From: Paenibacillus bovis
GTDB lineage: Bacteria > Bacillota > Bacilli > Paenibacillales > Paenibacillaceae
Reading direction: 5' to 3'
Length of the DNA stretch: 64,000 bases
Assembly: GCF_001421015.2 (NCBI RefSeq)
Contig: NZ_CP013023.1
Location: 3,775,501-3,839,500, forward strand
Below are positions 9,069-18,251 of the stretch, in pieces. Numbering within the stretch: position 1 is the first letter of the stretch; each line of letters opens with the position of its first letter. Under the pieces are notes generated by a model. That model had not been told where the DNA came from. It saw only the letters and a list, made by a program, of their open reading frames with translations, and did no database searches. The translations under genes and the position numbers were made by a program.

Positions 9069-9397
9069 TGTACATCGCTCCATTTCAATCCGATAATTCC
9101 GACGATAATCAGTACCATCCAGCAGATCGATGCTGTTCGGAGCCGTTCCCCGAACAGGTAATACCCGGCAATACTAATTAGTGTAATACCGACACCTGAC
9201 CAGATCGCATAAGCGATACTGATCGGCATATACCGCACCGCATAATTCAGCATGGTGAAGCTGGCTCCATAACAGACAAACATCAGCACCGAGGGCAGTA
9301 ACCGGCTGAATCCATCCGACATTCTCATCATAATCGTACCGGTCAGCTCCAGTACAATCGCCAGCAGGAGCAGCAGCCAGCCTGTGCTACCTGTCAT
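9065..9397 (-). CDS. Small multidrug resistance (SMR/EmrE family) transporter
   Basis: 110 residues with four hydrophobic helices. The essential membrane glutamate lies in helix 1 (AIVLELTGT), and AYAIWSGVG is the family signature in helix 3. Proteins of this family act as dimers and exchange protons for cationic compounds. Paired genes are common in Bacillus, but only one is seen here, so a homodimer is likely. The start ATG overlaps the stop of the HAD gene (ATGA), and its own stop overlaps the metallophosphoesterase start, so all three are probably one operon. Confidence 0.9.
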   Translation of the reverse strand: MTGSTGWLLLLLAIVLELTGTIMMRMSDGFSRLLPSVLMFVCYGASFTMLNYAVRYMPISIAYAIWSGVGITLISIAGYYLFGERLRTASICWMVLIIVGIIGLKWSDVQ

Positions 9398-10194
9398 TCT
9401 CCTGTTCCATCCTGCAGCTGGGCAAAGGAAGTAATAACAGCATCCGCAGACGATGCATCTACGCCTGCACCGATACCAATCGTGAGCAGACAGCCTGCCG
9501 CTCTGCCCATCTGCATATCTCCGTTGGTATCCCCGATAACGACTGTCTGTCCGGGCGCTATACCCAGCTCTTCACAAGCCAGCAAGACCATATCGGGAAA
9601 AGGCTTGCCCTGGCGCACCCTGTCATTGCCAATGATAATATCGAAATCATCTGTCATGCCCATCCATTCCAGATGCCTGCGGGCGTTATCTGTCTGGTCT
9701 GCAGTGACAACAGCCAGACGTATTCCCTGCTGTCTGCAGCGATCCAGAAATCCGCGCACTCCGGGCAGCGGATAAGCAGGTCTGGAGCGCTCCATAGACA
9801 GATCCGCTTGCCGGATACAGTCATGCACGATCGATTTGGATACCGCCCAGGATAAGCCGGTACGGTATACATGCCAGATCAGTACAGCATACACTTCATC
9901 CATCGTTCCCATCGCCAGTGGTCCCTGTGCGTCATAGTCAATCATCTTGCCCTGTTCGTTATGGACCGTTCCCCAGATCGCAGGAATATCTCCGGGCTCC
10001 AGCATATAGTTATGTGCTGCCAAATGCAGGTTGATATGCTGCATCACTTCATCCGTCCAGAATCCCCACATCCGGTTAAAATCAAGCAGTGTCCCATCTT
10101 TGTCCAGCAGTACTGCCTGGATAGATTGCCGGTTCCATAATTGCTTATTTATCTGATCGAGCAGTTTCGATTGGTTTGCCATGATTTCTGTCAT
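9394..10194 (-). CDS. HAD-superfamily hydrolase (phosphoglycolate phosphatase-like)
   Basis: 266 residues. HAD motifs are complete: DKDGTLLDF (nucleophile Asp in LLDKDGT), VVTAD (motif II), GKPFPDMV (motif III Lys) and VIGDTNGDMQMG (motif IV). A helical cap lies between motifs I and II. The chosen start, ATG 10194, has GGAAAGGAA about 10 bases upstream. An in-frame extension to 10290 lacks support. First gene of the HAD-SMR-metallophosphoesterase overlap. The substrate is unknown; a small phosphorylated metabolite is typical. Confidence 0.88.
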   Translation of the reverse strand: MTEIMANQSKLLDQINKQLWNRQSIQAVLLDKDGTLLDFNRMWGFWTDEVMQHINLHLAAHNYMLEPGDIPAIWGTVHNEQGKMIDYDAQGPLAMGTMDEVYAVLIWHVYRTGLSWAVSKSIVHDCIRQADLSMERSRPAYPLPGVRGFLDRCRQQGIRLAVVTADQTDNARRHLEWMGMTDDFDIIIGNDRVRQGKPFPDMVLLACEELGIAPGQTVVIGDTNGDMQMGRAAGCLLTIGIGAGVDASSADAVITSFAQLQDGTGE

Positions 10195-10417
10195 CTGTGC
10201 ATGTTCCTTTCCTGCGTTTACATAAAAACAATGCACAGCGCGATGCAGCTGCACACTGTTTTGTTCATTGATTGAGAACTGTAGAGTCATTCTTCTCTGG
10301 CAAATATCAGACTGCCAAAAGGATCATTGCATTCCTTTGCTGCATGAATATAACATCTGCCGATCAGTCCGCCTGTTCGATCATCTGCCGGGAGCAGAAA
10401 TGTTTATTTGTGCAATC

Positions 10418-11977
10418 TTAGCGGCTGTTGGCACGATCCAGCTCCTGCTGGGCTTTGACCTTGGCTTCCTGCAGTGCCTGTGCAGCTGGCACATTGTTGA
10501 TCTGTACTTGATCCGCTGCCACTTTGAGCGCATCGGTAATTTTACCGCCTGTCGGGTCCTGGAATGGTGCAGAGGCATGGGCAGCCTGCTTGAGCGGTAC
10601 TTCGATCTGTGGATTTTTCTTGCTGAATGCTTTGAACCCCGGATCTTCCAGTGCGGATTGACGCACCGCGATATAACCGGTATTCATCGACCATTGTGCC
10701 GTGTTGGATGCTTGGGAAAAGTAAGTCAGCCATTTGAATGCAGCTTGCTGTTGTTCGGGATTGGCTTTGGCCGGAATACCTGCCATGATGGCATTGGCGA
10801 CCGGTTTGCCTTCGCCTTTTCCTTCCCAGCCCGGCTGTTCCATTGCACCTACAATCTTGAAGTCCAGATCGCCCTGATCGCCGCTGGAACCCGTGTATCC
10901 AGCTGCTTTATTTTTCATTACATCATCTATCGTTTTATACCAGTATTCCCAGCCTTGTCCGCCAGAATGAATGCCCATAATCTGATCTTCATGAATCCAT
11001 TTGCGGAACATCTCCCATGTCTCAACCCACTCCGGAGAATCGATCGTGACTGTTTTGCCATCCGGGCTCAGAATACTGCCGCCTTTCCCCAGTACAGCAT
11101 CAATCATATTGTCACTGCCCCACATCGGCTCCCAGCCATAAAATGTTGTTTTTCCATTTTCCTTTTTGGTCATTTTGGCAGCAGCTGCCGCCAGTGCTTC
11201 CCAGGTTGTGAGGCTCGCCGGGTCAATTCCATTGGCTTTGAGCGTATCCTTGCGGTAATACATTACTTGGGTGGTACCGTACATCGGCAGGAAATACTGC
11301 TTGCCATCTACCTGTCCCTGAGTGAGGAATGTCTGTACAAAATCTTCTTTTTTGAAATCGGGATCAGCGGCAATAAAGGAATCCATCGGTGCATAGTAGC
11401 CTTTTTTCGCCCAATCTACATTAGAGCTCAGTACAGCAGCCGGCACCTGGCCGGAAGCGATAGCTGCCTGCAACTTTTGCCCGGTCTCGTCATAATCTGC
11501 CTGTACGATGCCTTTGACAACCACTTCTTTTTGGGAAGCGTTAAATGCATCGATCGTTTTCTTCATATTGTCGCCGAGCTTGCCACCCAGTCCATACCAG
11601 AACTCGATTTCTACCGGACCCTGGGACGCTGTAGTAGTGCCTGCTGCACTGGTAGCGCTGTTTCCCGGTGAACCGCAGGCTGTAATCATCAGGAAGCTGG
11701 CGATTACCATAAGCGACATAGCTGATTTCCATTTCAACAGTGAACGGCGCTTGGGTGTACGACGATGCTCGACCAGCGTATGGAAGCCCAGATCCGTATG
11801 AGAGGAATCATTGTTGTAATCCATAACAGGATTTCCTTTTCCAGCGGCATTTATTGTTGAAAAAGTATTTACTTTAGCCGTATTCATCCCTGTCATATTA
11901 TTCATTTCTTCATTCTTTATAATATTGTGAATACGTTGTTTACCGATCTCTTTTCCAAATAAACGAAATGTTTTCAT
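10418..11977 (-). CDS. Extracellular solute-binding lipoprotein (UgpB-like, family 1), long N-terminal extension
   Basis: 519 residues from ATG 11977 (AGAGG 9 bases upstream). A lipobox LMITAC lies about 98 residues in, preceded by RRSLLKWKSAMSLMV. Such a long stretch before the signal is unusual. An internal ATG (about 11824) after AAAAGGAAA would give a shorter, more normal lipoprotein precursor. The mature part (IEFWYGLGGKLGDN, AAIASGQVPA, VMYYRKD, NTGYIAVR) matches UgpB-type binding proteins for glycerol-3-phosphate, glycerophosphodiesters or sugars. It follows its two permeases, and no ATPase gene is nearby, so a shared ATPase must serve it. Confidence 0.9.
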   Translation of the reverse strand: MKTFRLFGKEIGKQRIHNIIKNEEMNNMTGMNTAKVNTFSTINAAGKGNPVMDYNNDSSHTDLGFHTLVEHRRTPKRRSLLKWKSAMSLMVIASFLMITACGSPGNSATSAAGTTTASQGPVEIEFWYGLGGKLGDNMKKTIDAFNASQKEVVVKGIVQADYDETGQKLQAAIASGQVPAAVLSSNVDWAKKGYYAPMDSFIAADPDFKKEDFVQTFLTQGQVDGKQYFLPMYGTTQVMYYRKDTLKANGIDPASLTTWEALAAAAAKMTKKENGKTTFYGWEPMWGSDNMIDAVLGKGGSILSPDGKTVTIDSPEWVETWEMFRKWIHEDQIMGIHSGGQGWEYWYKTIDDVMKNKAAGYTGSSGDQGDLDFKIVGAMEQPGWEGKGEGKPVANAIMAGIPAKANPEQQQAAFKWLTYFSQASNTAQWSMNTGYIAVRQSALEDPGFKAFSKKNPQIEVPLKQAAHASAPFQDPTGGKITDALKVAADQVQINNVPAAQALQEAKVKAQQELDRANSR

Positions 11978-12109
11978 CAATAGCAGCCTCTTCTCATTTT
12001 AAAATGTAATCGGTTCAAGTACTCCGGCAAACCAGCCTATTACGTTAGGATACGTATGTGTACAGTAGTCATCCGTACATTATGCTGCTATATCTTTTGC
12101 AACATTTGG

Positions 12110-13060
12110 CTAGTTTTTGTTCACACCTGCCGACATATTTACACTTTGCATAATCGTTTTCTGGGTAAATAAAAACAGAATCAGCAGCGGTGCAATCGTG
12201 AACGCACTGGCAGCCATAATCTGCGGCCATTTCAGACCGTAGGCTCCCCCTTCCACAAAAAAGCTGCGCAGCCCCGCCGATACCAGCTGCAGATCGGGGC
12301 TCTTGGTAATGAGCATAGGCCAGAAATAGTTGTTGTACTGCTCGATAAAGGTAATCAGTACCATCACTGCAAACGTCGAACGTGCCAGAGGCGTGATGAT
12401 CGTCCACAAAATCCGGAAATGGGAAGCTCCATCCAGTTGTCCGGCTTCTACCAATTCATGCGAAATCTGCATAAATGCCTGTCGAATCAGGAAAATCGAG
12501 AACACACTGACACAGTTGGAAAGAATCAGCCCCGTATAACTATCCAGCAGCTGCAGCTTGCTCAGTACGAGGTAGCTGGGCAGATAGACAGCGGTACTCG
12601 GGATCATATAACCCAGCAGCACTACGCCGGTGAATAACCCTTTGAGCCGAAAACGCATATGGGTCAAGGCATACGCCATCATGCTGGAGTTGATAATCTG
12701 CAGCAAGGAAATCGCTGCCCCTACACCGATACTGTTCAGAATATAGCGGGCAAATGGAGCGGCATGCCATGCATCCACATAATTGCTCCACAGAAAAGTC
12801 TCCGGCCAGAAAGTCGGTGGGAAACGGAAAATCTCATCATTGGTCTTGAATCCGCTCATTACCATCCAATAGAATGGAAAAGCCATCATCAGGCTGATTA
12901 TCGTTAGCATTACATAGCGCAGCATAGTTCCTGCTTTCCATGAATAACGGGTGATAGTCCCGTTTCTCCTCTCTGCTGCTCCCTTGCTGCCTGATTGTGA
13001 TTGGCCTGGCCGGGAATTGGACGATGGGTACGACGCTGTCTCCTTGTCTGCTCCTGTCAT
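12110..13060 (-). CDS. Carbohydrate/phosphodiester ABC permease, MalG/UgpE type
   Basis: 316 residues with six predicted membrane helices. The coupling-loop EAA motif is LVEAGQLDGASHFRILWTI. A Ser/Gly-rich cytosolic stretch of about 35 residues precedes the first helix (LRYVMLTIISLMMAFPFYW). The start ATG 13060 comes two bases after the previous stop; its binding site is weak, which fits coupling. It works with the permease upstream and the UgpB-like lipoprotein downstream. Confidence 0.92.
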   Translation of the reverse strand: MTGADKETASYPSSNSRPGQSQSGSKGAAERRNGTITRYSWKAGTMLRYVMLTIISLMMAFPFYWMVMSGFKTNDEIFRFPPTFWPETFLWSNYVDAWHAAPFARYILNSIGVGAAISLLQIINSSMMAYALTHMRFRLKGLFTGVVLLGYMIPSTAVYLPSYLVLSKLQLLDSYTGLILSNCVSVFSIFLIRQAFMQISHELVEAGQLDGASHFRILWTIITPLARSTFAVMVLITFIEQYNNYFWPMLITKSPDLQLVSAGLRSFFVEGGAYGLKWPQIMAASAFTIAPLLILFLFTQKTIMQSVNMSAGVNKN

Positions 13061-13062
13061 AT

Positions 13063-13941
13063 TCACTGGTAATGCACCATCTTTCGTCCGATCAGGAAGG
13101 AGCACCCTGATAACAAGACACAAATTAGAATAATAACGACTGCCACTGACGAAGCCTCCCCTACATTGAATGCCTCAAAGGCGGATTGATAATACAGATA
13201 CAGCAGCGTACGTGTTGAGCCTGCCGGACCGCCCTGTGTCATGACATTGATCTGATCATACGCCTGCAAGGACTGGATCGTCAGGATAACAGCCAGGAAA
13301 AAAGTAGTCGGTGAGATCAGTGGCAGGGTAATATGGCGAAACTTACTCCATGCGTTGGCTCCGTCTATTGAAGCAGCTTCCAACAGATCCGAGGGCAGAT
13401 TGCGCAGCGCCACCAGATAGAAGATCATTGCCCAACCTACCGATTTCCACAAGGTCACGATCAGTACCGCGATCAGCGCCCAGTTTGAATCCTGCAGCCA
13501 GCCGATCCCTGCCACACCGAACCAGCTTAGTACATGGTTCGCATAACCCACATCCGGCTGGAAAATCCACGACCAGACAATGGATACGGCTACTGTCGGC
13601 GTTACCCAGGGCGAGAAAATAAAAGCCCGGTATATACCCGAAGTCCGCAGCTTGCTGTTCATCAGCAGCGCCAGCAGCAGTCCGCCCACCATAATTGGAA
13701 TTACACTTCCCAGTCCGAACAAACCTGTTACTTTCAGCGCCTGATAGAACTCGGGATTGCCCAGCAGATAACGATAATTGTCCCAGCCGACAAACAGCTT
13801 GTCCGGACTCATAAAGTCCCAATCCGTAAAGCTCAGATAAAATATGTATCCAAGAGGTCCCAGCCAGAATACCAGCAGCGGAATGACCGCCGGCATGGTG
13901 AATAGCAGTGCCTCACCTTCCCGGAATATTTTCGTTTTCAA
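13063..13941 (-). CDS. Carbohydrate/phosphodiester ABC permease, MalF/UgpA type
   Basis: 292 residues and six membrane helices. The EAA-like motif DLLEAASIDGANAWSKFRH is present. I chose TTG 13941 because TAGGAG lies 8 bases upstream; a longer TTG start at 13962 would put the binding site inside the gene. It is the first gene of the operon permease-permease-binding protein. Its 5' region is shared with the divergent GbsR-like gene and holds a perfect inverted repeat. Confidence 0.92.
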   Translation of the reverse strand: MKTKIFREGEALLFTMPAVIPLLVFWLGPLGYIFYLSFTDWDFMSPDKLFVGWDNYRYLLGNPEFYQALKVTGLFGLGSVIPIMVGGLLLALLMNSKLRTSGIYRAFIFSPWVTPTVAVSIVWSWIFQPDVGYANHVLSWFGVAGIGWLQDSNWALIAVLIVTLWKSVGWAMIFYLVALRNLPSDLLEAASIDGANAWSKFRHITLPLISPTTFFLAVILTIQSLQAYDQINVMTQGGPAGSTRTLLYLYYQSAFEAFNVGEASSVAVVIILICVLLSGCSFLIGRKMVHYQ

Positions 13942-14014
13942 AGCATCCACTCCTACGTTCAATTTTTATTTAATTGTGTGCTTCATTCATGCATTTTCAT
14001 GTTATTATGTGTTC

Positions 14015-14034
14015 TGTACAAAAAATATTGTACA
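14015..14034. promoter_or_regulatory. Inverted repeat, candidate operator of the GbsR-like regulator
   Basis: TGTACAA, six bases (AAAATA), TTGTACA: perfect 7-base arms in the 196-base divergent region between the ABC operon (starts 13941) and the regulator (starts 14138). The position suits control of both. Binding is inferred. Confidence 0.5.
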
Positions 14035-14137
14035 TTCAAACGGGAAGATATGAGTTATCTCCATGTAAAAACATTGGTGATTCGTGTAAAATTTATAGCT
14101 TTAGCTGGAAATAAATCACATATCATGAGGTGACAGG

Positions 14138-14701
14138 ATGGAAAAGGAAATAAATGAGATTCCTAATGAAGACCAACGTTCCCGCCAGCAGGAATTGCGT
14201 ACCGAAATGATCGAAGCGATTGCACAGACGATGGATCTGTACGGCGTAAATCATTCATTCGGTCAGTTATATGGTGTGATGTATTTTGAAGATCGCCCCA
14301 TGACTCTTGAAGAAATGAAAAATGATATGAATATGAGCAAAAGCAATATGAGCTATGCTGTTCGCTCCCTGATGGAATCGCGTATGATCAACAAGCTCGA
14401 CGAAAAGCGCGATCGCAAAGATCAATATCAGGCAGAAACCAATTATTTCCGTACGTTCCAGAACTTCTTCGGTACACGACTGCAGCGCGAGATTGATGTT
14501 ATGACAGCTTCGATGAATGAAGTTATTCCCCAGTTGTCCGAGATTATTCTGTCCCGGCATACCACAGCCGAGGAGCGGGAGAGTTGCCTGCGTGATCTGC
14601 ACAAATTGCAGCATGCACAGCAGTATTATGAATGGCTGCAGCATTTTGTGAATGAGCTGCAGGCGGGTACTTATTTTCCTTCTTTGGCGCAAGATGAGTA
14701 A
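14138..14701 (+). CDS. GbsR/OpcR-family (MarR-like) transcriptional regulator
   Basis: 187 residues. The N-terminal winged helix includes MTLEEMKNDMNMSKSNMSYAVRSLMESRMI, followed by the GbsR-type wing and a helical C-terminal half. Known members in Bacillus (GbsR, OpcR) repress choline or glycine-betaine genes, and GbsR senses choline. Here the gene faces an ABC uptake operon with a UgpB-like binding protein, not an Opu-type one. The start ATG has GAGGTGACAGG directly upstream. It probably represses the divergent operon and itself; the ligand is unknown. Confidence 0.88.
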   Translation: MEKEINEIPNEDQRSRQQELRTEMIEAIAQTMDLYGVNHSFGQLYGVMYFEDRPMTLEEMKNDMNMSKSNMSYAVRSLMESRMINKLDEKRDRKDQYQAETNYFRTFQNFFGTRLQREIDVMTASMNEVIPQLSEIILSRHTTAEERESCLRDLHKLQHAQQYYEWLQHFVNELQAGTYFPSLAQDE

Positions 14702-14794
14702 TCCAGCAGATTGACGAATCTTGATTTTTGTTCAATGATGGATAAGACGGCAATATGATTGCCTCTATTCTGTCTTACATAAGGAGTGTTCCCC

Positions 14795-15769
14795 ATGAAA
14801 TACCGTAATCTTGGCCATACCGGCCTCAAAGTAAGTGAAATTGCGCTTGGCAGCTGGCTTACCTACGGTACTGCCGCCGAGCAGCAAGCCGCTGATCAGT
14901 GTATTCGTACAGCTTTTGAATATGGTATTAACTTTTTCGATACAGCAAACGCTTACAACCGTGGCGAGGGTGAAAAAGCCATCGGTGCCGCCCTGTCTGC
15001 TTATGAACGTTCCAGTTATGTACTGAGCACCAAGGTCTTTTTCCCAATGGGCGAGGGCCCCAATGATCGCGGTTTGTCACGTAAGCATATTATCGAACAA
15101 TGCGACGCCAGTCTGAAGCGTCTGGGTACCGACTATATTGATATTTATTTCTGTCACCGGTTTGATCAGGAGACACCGGTCGAAGAAACGCTGCGCGCGC
15201 TGGATGATCTGACCGCACAGGGCAAGATTCTATATGCCGGTGTCAGTGAATGGAGTGCCGCCCAGATTGCCGGTGCTGCTGCGATCAGCGATCGCCTTCG
15301 TCTGCGTCCACTCGCTTCCAATCAGCCAATCTATAATCTGTTTGAGCGGTATATCGAAGATGAAGTACTGCCGGTATCCATGCAGCATGGGCTGGGTCAG
15401 GTCGTCTTCTCTCCTCTCGCACAGGGTGTACTGACCGGTAAATACAAACCGGGACAGGCTCCGGCGGCAGGTACGCGCGCTGCCGACGATTCTGTGAATC
15501 AGGTGATTAACAGCTATCTGCGTGAGGATGTACTCGGCGTTGTGGCAGAGCTGAATGAATTGGCTGGCAGTATGGATATCACTTTGTCCCAGCTAGCTCT
15601 TGCCTGGGTACTGCGTCAACCGGGTGTTAGCTCCGCCATTATCGGGGCAACCAAGCCGCACCAGATTCAGGAGAATGTGGAAGCGGTAAATATATCTTTG
15701 AATACCGAAGTGCTGGAACAGATCGATCAGATCATGCTGAAAATCAAAGATTTTGCGCCTATGCGCTGA
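14795..15769 (+). CDS. Aldo/keto reductase (YghZ / Kv-beta-like)
   Basis: 324 residues. The AKR tetrad is visible: FDTANAYNRGEGE (Asp, Tyr), STKVF (Lys) and FCHRFD (His). The late GATKPHQIQENV binds the NADP phosphate. It resembles the AKR14/YghZ and potassium-channel-beta branch that reduces small aldehydes such as methylglyoxal. The start ATG 14795 follows AAGGAG by 9 bases; an upstream GTG overlaps that site and is not used. It comes 93 bases after the GbsR-like gene on the same strand. Confidence 0.93.
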   Translation: MKYRNLGHTGLKVSEIALGSWLTYGTAAEQQAADQCIRTAFEYGINFFDTANAYNRGEGEKAIGAALSAYERSSYVLSTKVFFPMGEGPNDRGLSRKHIIEQCDASLKRLGTDYIDIYFCHRFDQETPVEETLRALDDLTAQGKILYAGVSEWSAAQIAGAAAISDRLRLRPLASNQPIYNLFERYIEDEVLPVSMQHGLGQVVFSPLAQGVLTGKYKPGQAPAAGTRAADDSVNQVINSYLREDVLGVVAELNELAGSMDITLSQLALAWVLRQPGVSSAIIGATKPHQIQENVEAVNISLNTEVLEQIDQIMLKIKDFAPMR

Positions 15770-15904
15770 TCACCCCGTGGCAATTGGTCAGAATGGATAT
15801 TTCATTACATGATGACTGCAGCGCATGATCAGATCAATGAATATACAGCATGATCAGCATTTATCCGATCTGTTCAGACACTCCGCTGAAGGAGGATACT
15901 CATT

Positions 15905-16462
15905 ATGGAAATACAATTTAAGAATACAGTGATCGAAGCCGTGCAGGGTGATATTACCAGAGAGACTACAGATGTTATCGTCAATGCCGCCAATTCCAGC
16001 CTGCTGGGCGGTGGCGGTGTCGATGGAGCGATTCATCGTGCTGGCGGACCGGAGATTCTGGAGGAGTGTCAAAAGATTCGCGCTCGTCAGGGCGGATGCG
16101 CAACCGGTGAAGCTGTCATTACAACCGCAGGCAGACTGCCGGCTCGTTATGTAGTGCATACGGTAGGTCCGGTATGGAATGGTGGCAGCAATGGGGAAGA
16201 TAATTTGCTGCATAACTGCTACCTGAATTCTCTGGCACTGGCTAATGACCATGGAGCGACCAGCATTTCTTTTCCCAATATCAGTACAGGCATCTATGGC
16301 TATCCCAAATCCCAGGCTGCCGATGTAGCGATTCAGGCTATAAAGGAATATGTGCAGCTCAGTGGTAAAGGACATATGCAGCGTATCCGGTTCGTCTGCT
16401 ATGATGCAGAGAATCTGGCACTGTATGAGCAGAAACTGGAGCAGGCTTTTCAGCAGTCCTGA
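15905..16462 (+). CDS. Macrodomain protein, O-acetyl-ADP-ribose deacetylase type (YmdB/MacroD-like)
   Basis: 185 residues covering a single macrodomain. The ADP-ribose loop [20 protein letters not shown] and the second loop ISTGIYGYP match the MacroD class, including the Asn and Asp that help hydrolyse O-acetyl-ADP-ribose or mono-ADP-ribosyl esters. The start has GAAGGAGG upstream. It is monocistronic and ends at the long hairpin at 16487. It is one of three ADP-ribose-handling genes in the window; the other two are at 24.8-26.3 kb. Confidence 0.94.
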   Translation: MEIQFKNTVIEAVQGDITRETTDVIVNAANSSLLGGGGVDGAIHRAGGPEILEECQKIRARQGGCATGEAVITTAGRLPARYVVHTVGPVWNGGSNGEDNLLHNCYLNSLALANDHGATSISFPNISTGIYGYPKSQAADVAIQAIKEYVQLSGKGHMQRIRFVCYDAENLALYEQKLEQAFQQS

Positions 16463-16486
16463 ATACACTATGAATAACAAAAAATA

Positions 16487-16583
16487 AACAAGACCCTGAT
16501 TCCAGGATCATTTCTGTGGAGCTTCCATGTATGCCTGCATGGAAAGTCTCCAAGAAAGTGATCCCCGATCAGGGTCTTGTTTG
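16487..16583. terminator. Long branched hairpin between convergent genes
   Basis: Outer arms AACAAGACCCTGAT / ATCAGGGTCTTGTT enclose inner pairs GGATCA...TGATCC, GGAG...CTCC and TTCCATG...CATGGAA, making an almost continuous stem of about 97 bases. It most likely ends both the macrodomain gene and galK transcripts, but it is larger than a normal terminator. Confidence 0.75.
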
Positions 16584-16684
16584 ATTGTTCAGATAAAAAT
16601 GGTTGTATCAAAAATAAACAGGCATTATCACCGAATAATAGCTATCTCGCCTCTATATCGCACTCCAAATTCTATACGAACAGC

Positions 16685-17980
16685 TTACAGCAGAGCGTTC
16701 AGACAGAAAGCCCCTTTTTCACGAATACGGATATCGTAAATGGATGTACCCAGCGTCTTCTCGATCAATGCTCTATAACCTGCTGCATGTTCATTCGGAA
16801 CTACAGCCAGAATAACACCGGCAAAGCCGCCGCCATGCAGACGACAGGCACCACCGCCGATATCCTGCAAATAGATTTCTGTAATAGCCAGCGCAATCGC
16901 CATACTCTGATCGTGATGATCCGAATCGCGGTAGCAGTTTTGCAGCCATTTCCAGGAAGAATTACCGGAAGCGGTCAGCAGGCTAAGGAATGCCGGCATA
17001 TCATTCTGGCGCAGCGCTTCAACCTGATGATCTACACGGCGATTCTCTTCCAGAAAATGCATTGCTCTCAGGATTGCACGATCCCCTGTCTCCCGGCGCA
17101 GGCGAGGCAGATCTGCATAGATCTGATCCAGCGTAATATCCCGGCAGAACTCGGCACCCAGCGCACGAGCCACAGCGAACATTTCATTCGGTACACTCGC
17201 ATAATCCTCTGTCAGATCGGCATGATTACCACCGGTATTTACTACTATCATGGAATAGCCTGCTGCCTGGAAATCATACTGCAGCTGCTCTACCTGAGGC
17301 TGGGAAGGATCAGCGAAGTCCATCGCGACCATACCGCCATAGGCACAGGCCATCTGATCCAGAAGACCGGATGGTTTGTTCCAGTATTGATTCTCGGCAT
17401 ATTGGCCGATTTTGGAGATATCGGCAGCACTTAGCGTACCCTGATTATAGAAATGATTCAGAATCGTACAGATCAGCATTTCAAAAGAAGCCGAGGAGCT
17501 CAGTCCCGAAGCTGCCAGTACATTGGTCGTTACATAGGCACGGAATCCGCCAACTTCCAGTCCTTTTTCCAGGAAACCGGATACAATTCCTCTCAGCAGC
17601 TTGGTGGTAGCGCTCTCAGAATCGGCTGCTGAAGATTCCTTTAGATTTATTTTGAACTCTCCCTCATATCCTTCGGAGACGAGAACAATAATGGGTTCAG
17701 ATGTAGGCACCGCTGCCGCAATGGTATCCAGATGAATACTGCCTGCAAGCACTTTGCCATGGTTATGATCGGTATGATTACCACCAATCTCTACGCGGCC
17801 CGATGCGCTAAACAGCTGCAATCCGCTCATATCCGCGCCGTAATGATTCAGGAAATTCCCGATCAGCTGCTCATAACGGGACTGCTGCATCTCCAGTTCG
17901 CCCTGTCCGTATAATCCGGTCAGCAGCTGCTGCATCCCTGTCTGACTCATATATTGCTGGATCTGTTCTAATGTATCCAT
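16685..17980 (-). CDS. galK: Galactokinase (GHMP kinase family)
   Basis: 431 residues, a little longer than the E. coli enzyme. The galactose motif is GRVEIGGNHTDHNHG (residues 61-75), the ATP motif AASGLSSSASFE (about 165-176), and the third GHMP motif GGACRLHGGGFAG near the end. It phosphorylates galactose at C1 as the first Leloir step in the cytosol. No galE or galT lies beside it. The start ATG 17980 has GTGGAGGG upstream; a longer frame to 18073 lacks a site. Confidence 0.93.
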   Translation of the reverse strand: MDTLEQIQQYMSQTGMQQLLTGLYGQGELEMQQSRYEQLIGNFLNHYGADMSGLQLFSASGRVEIGGNHTDHNHGKVLAGSIHLDTIAAAVPTSEPIIVLVSEGYEGEFKINLKESSAADSESATTKLLRGIVSGFLEKGLEVGGFRAYVTTNVLAASGLSSSASFEMLICTILNHFYNQGTLSAADISKIGQYAENQYWNKPSGLLDQMACAYGGMVAMDFADPSQPQVEQLQYDFQAAGYSMIVVNTGGNHADLTEDYASVPNEMFAVARALGAEFCRDITLDQIYADLPRLRRETGDRAILRAMHFLEENRRVDHQVEALRQNDMPAFLSLLTASGNSSWKWLQNCYRDSDHHDQSMAIALAITEIYLQDIGGGACRLHGGGFAGVILAVVPNEHAAGYRALIEKTLGTSIYDIRIREKGAFCLNALL

Positions 17981-18150
17981 GATGTACCCTCCACTTTTGT
18001 AAATATGTATCTTCACTTGTCTAAGTATAATCGTGTCTTCTCCGCAGGGACAGGATAAAATTCCAATATTCACGACAATTTGCTAATCCATGTCTATAGC
18101 CGTCTCATTATCCATCCCAGAAGGATAACAAAATTCCTTTTTTATACAGT

Positions 18151-18182
18151 AAAAGGCACCCGTATTACTTATCGGGTGCCTT
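18151..18182 (-). terminator. Intrinsic terminator of the trehalose synthase/phosphatase gene
   Basis: AAGGCACCCG / CGGGTGCCTT with a T-run on the minus strand, 70 bases after the stop. Confidence 0.85.
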
Positions 18183-18251
18183 GGATCATTTCTATAATAG
18201 AAGATACCTTGAATAGACGATACCTTGGTTTGCACAGTAAAGTCTTTTCTA

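Noticed and set aside
9068..9083. Longer start of the metallophosphoesterase
   Set aside because: ATG 9068 overlaps the upstream stop as ATGA, the common coupling layout; ATG 9083 has no binding site.
10268..11671. 467-codon open frame on the plus strand opposite the binding lipoprotein
   Set aside because: It is an antisense shadow: no ribosome binding site, Cys/His/Ile-rich product without domains, and the minus-strand gene has clear motifs throughout.
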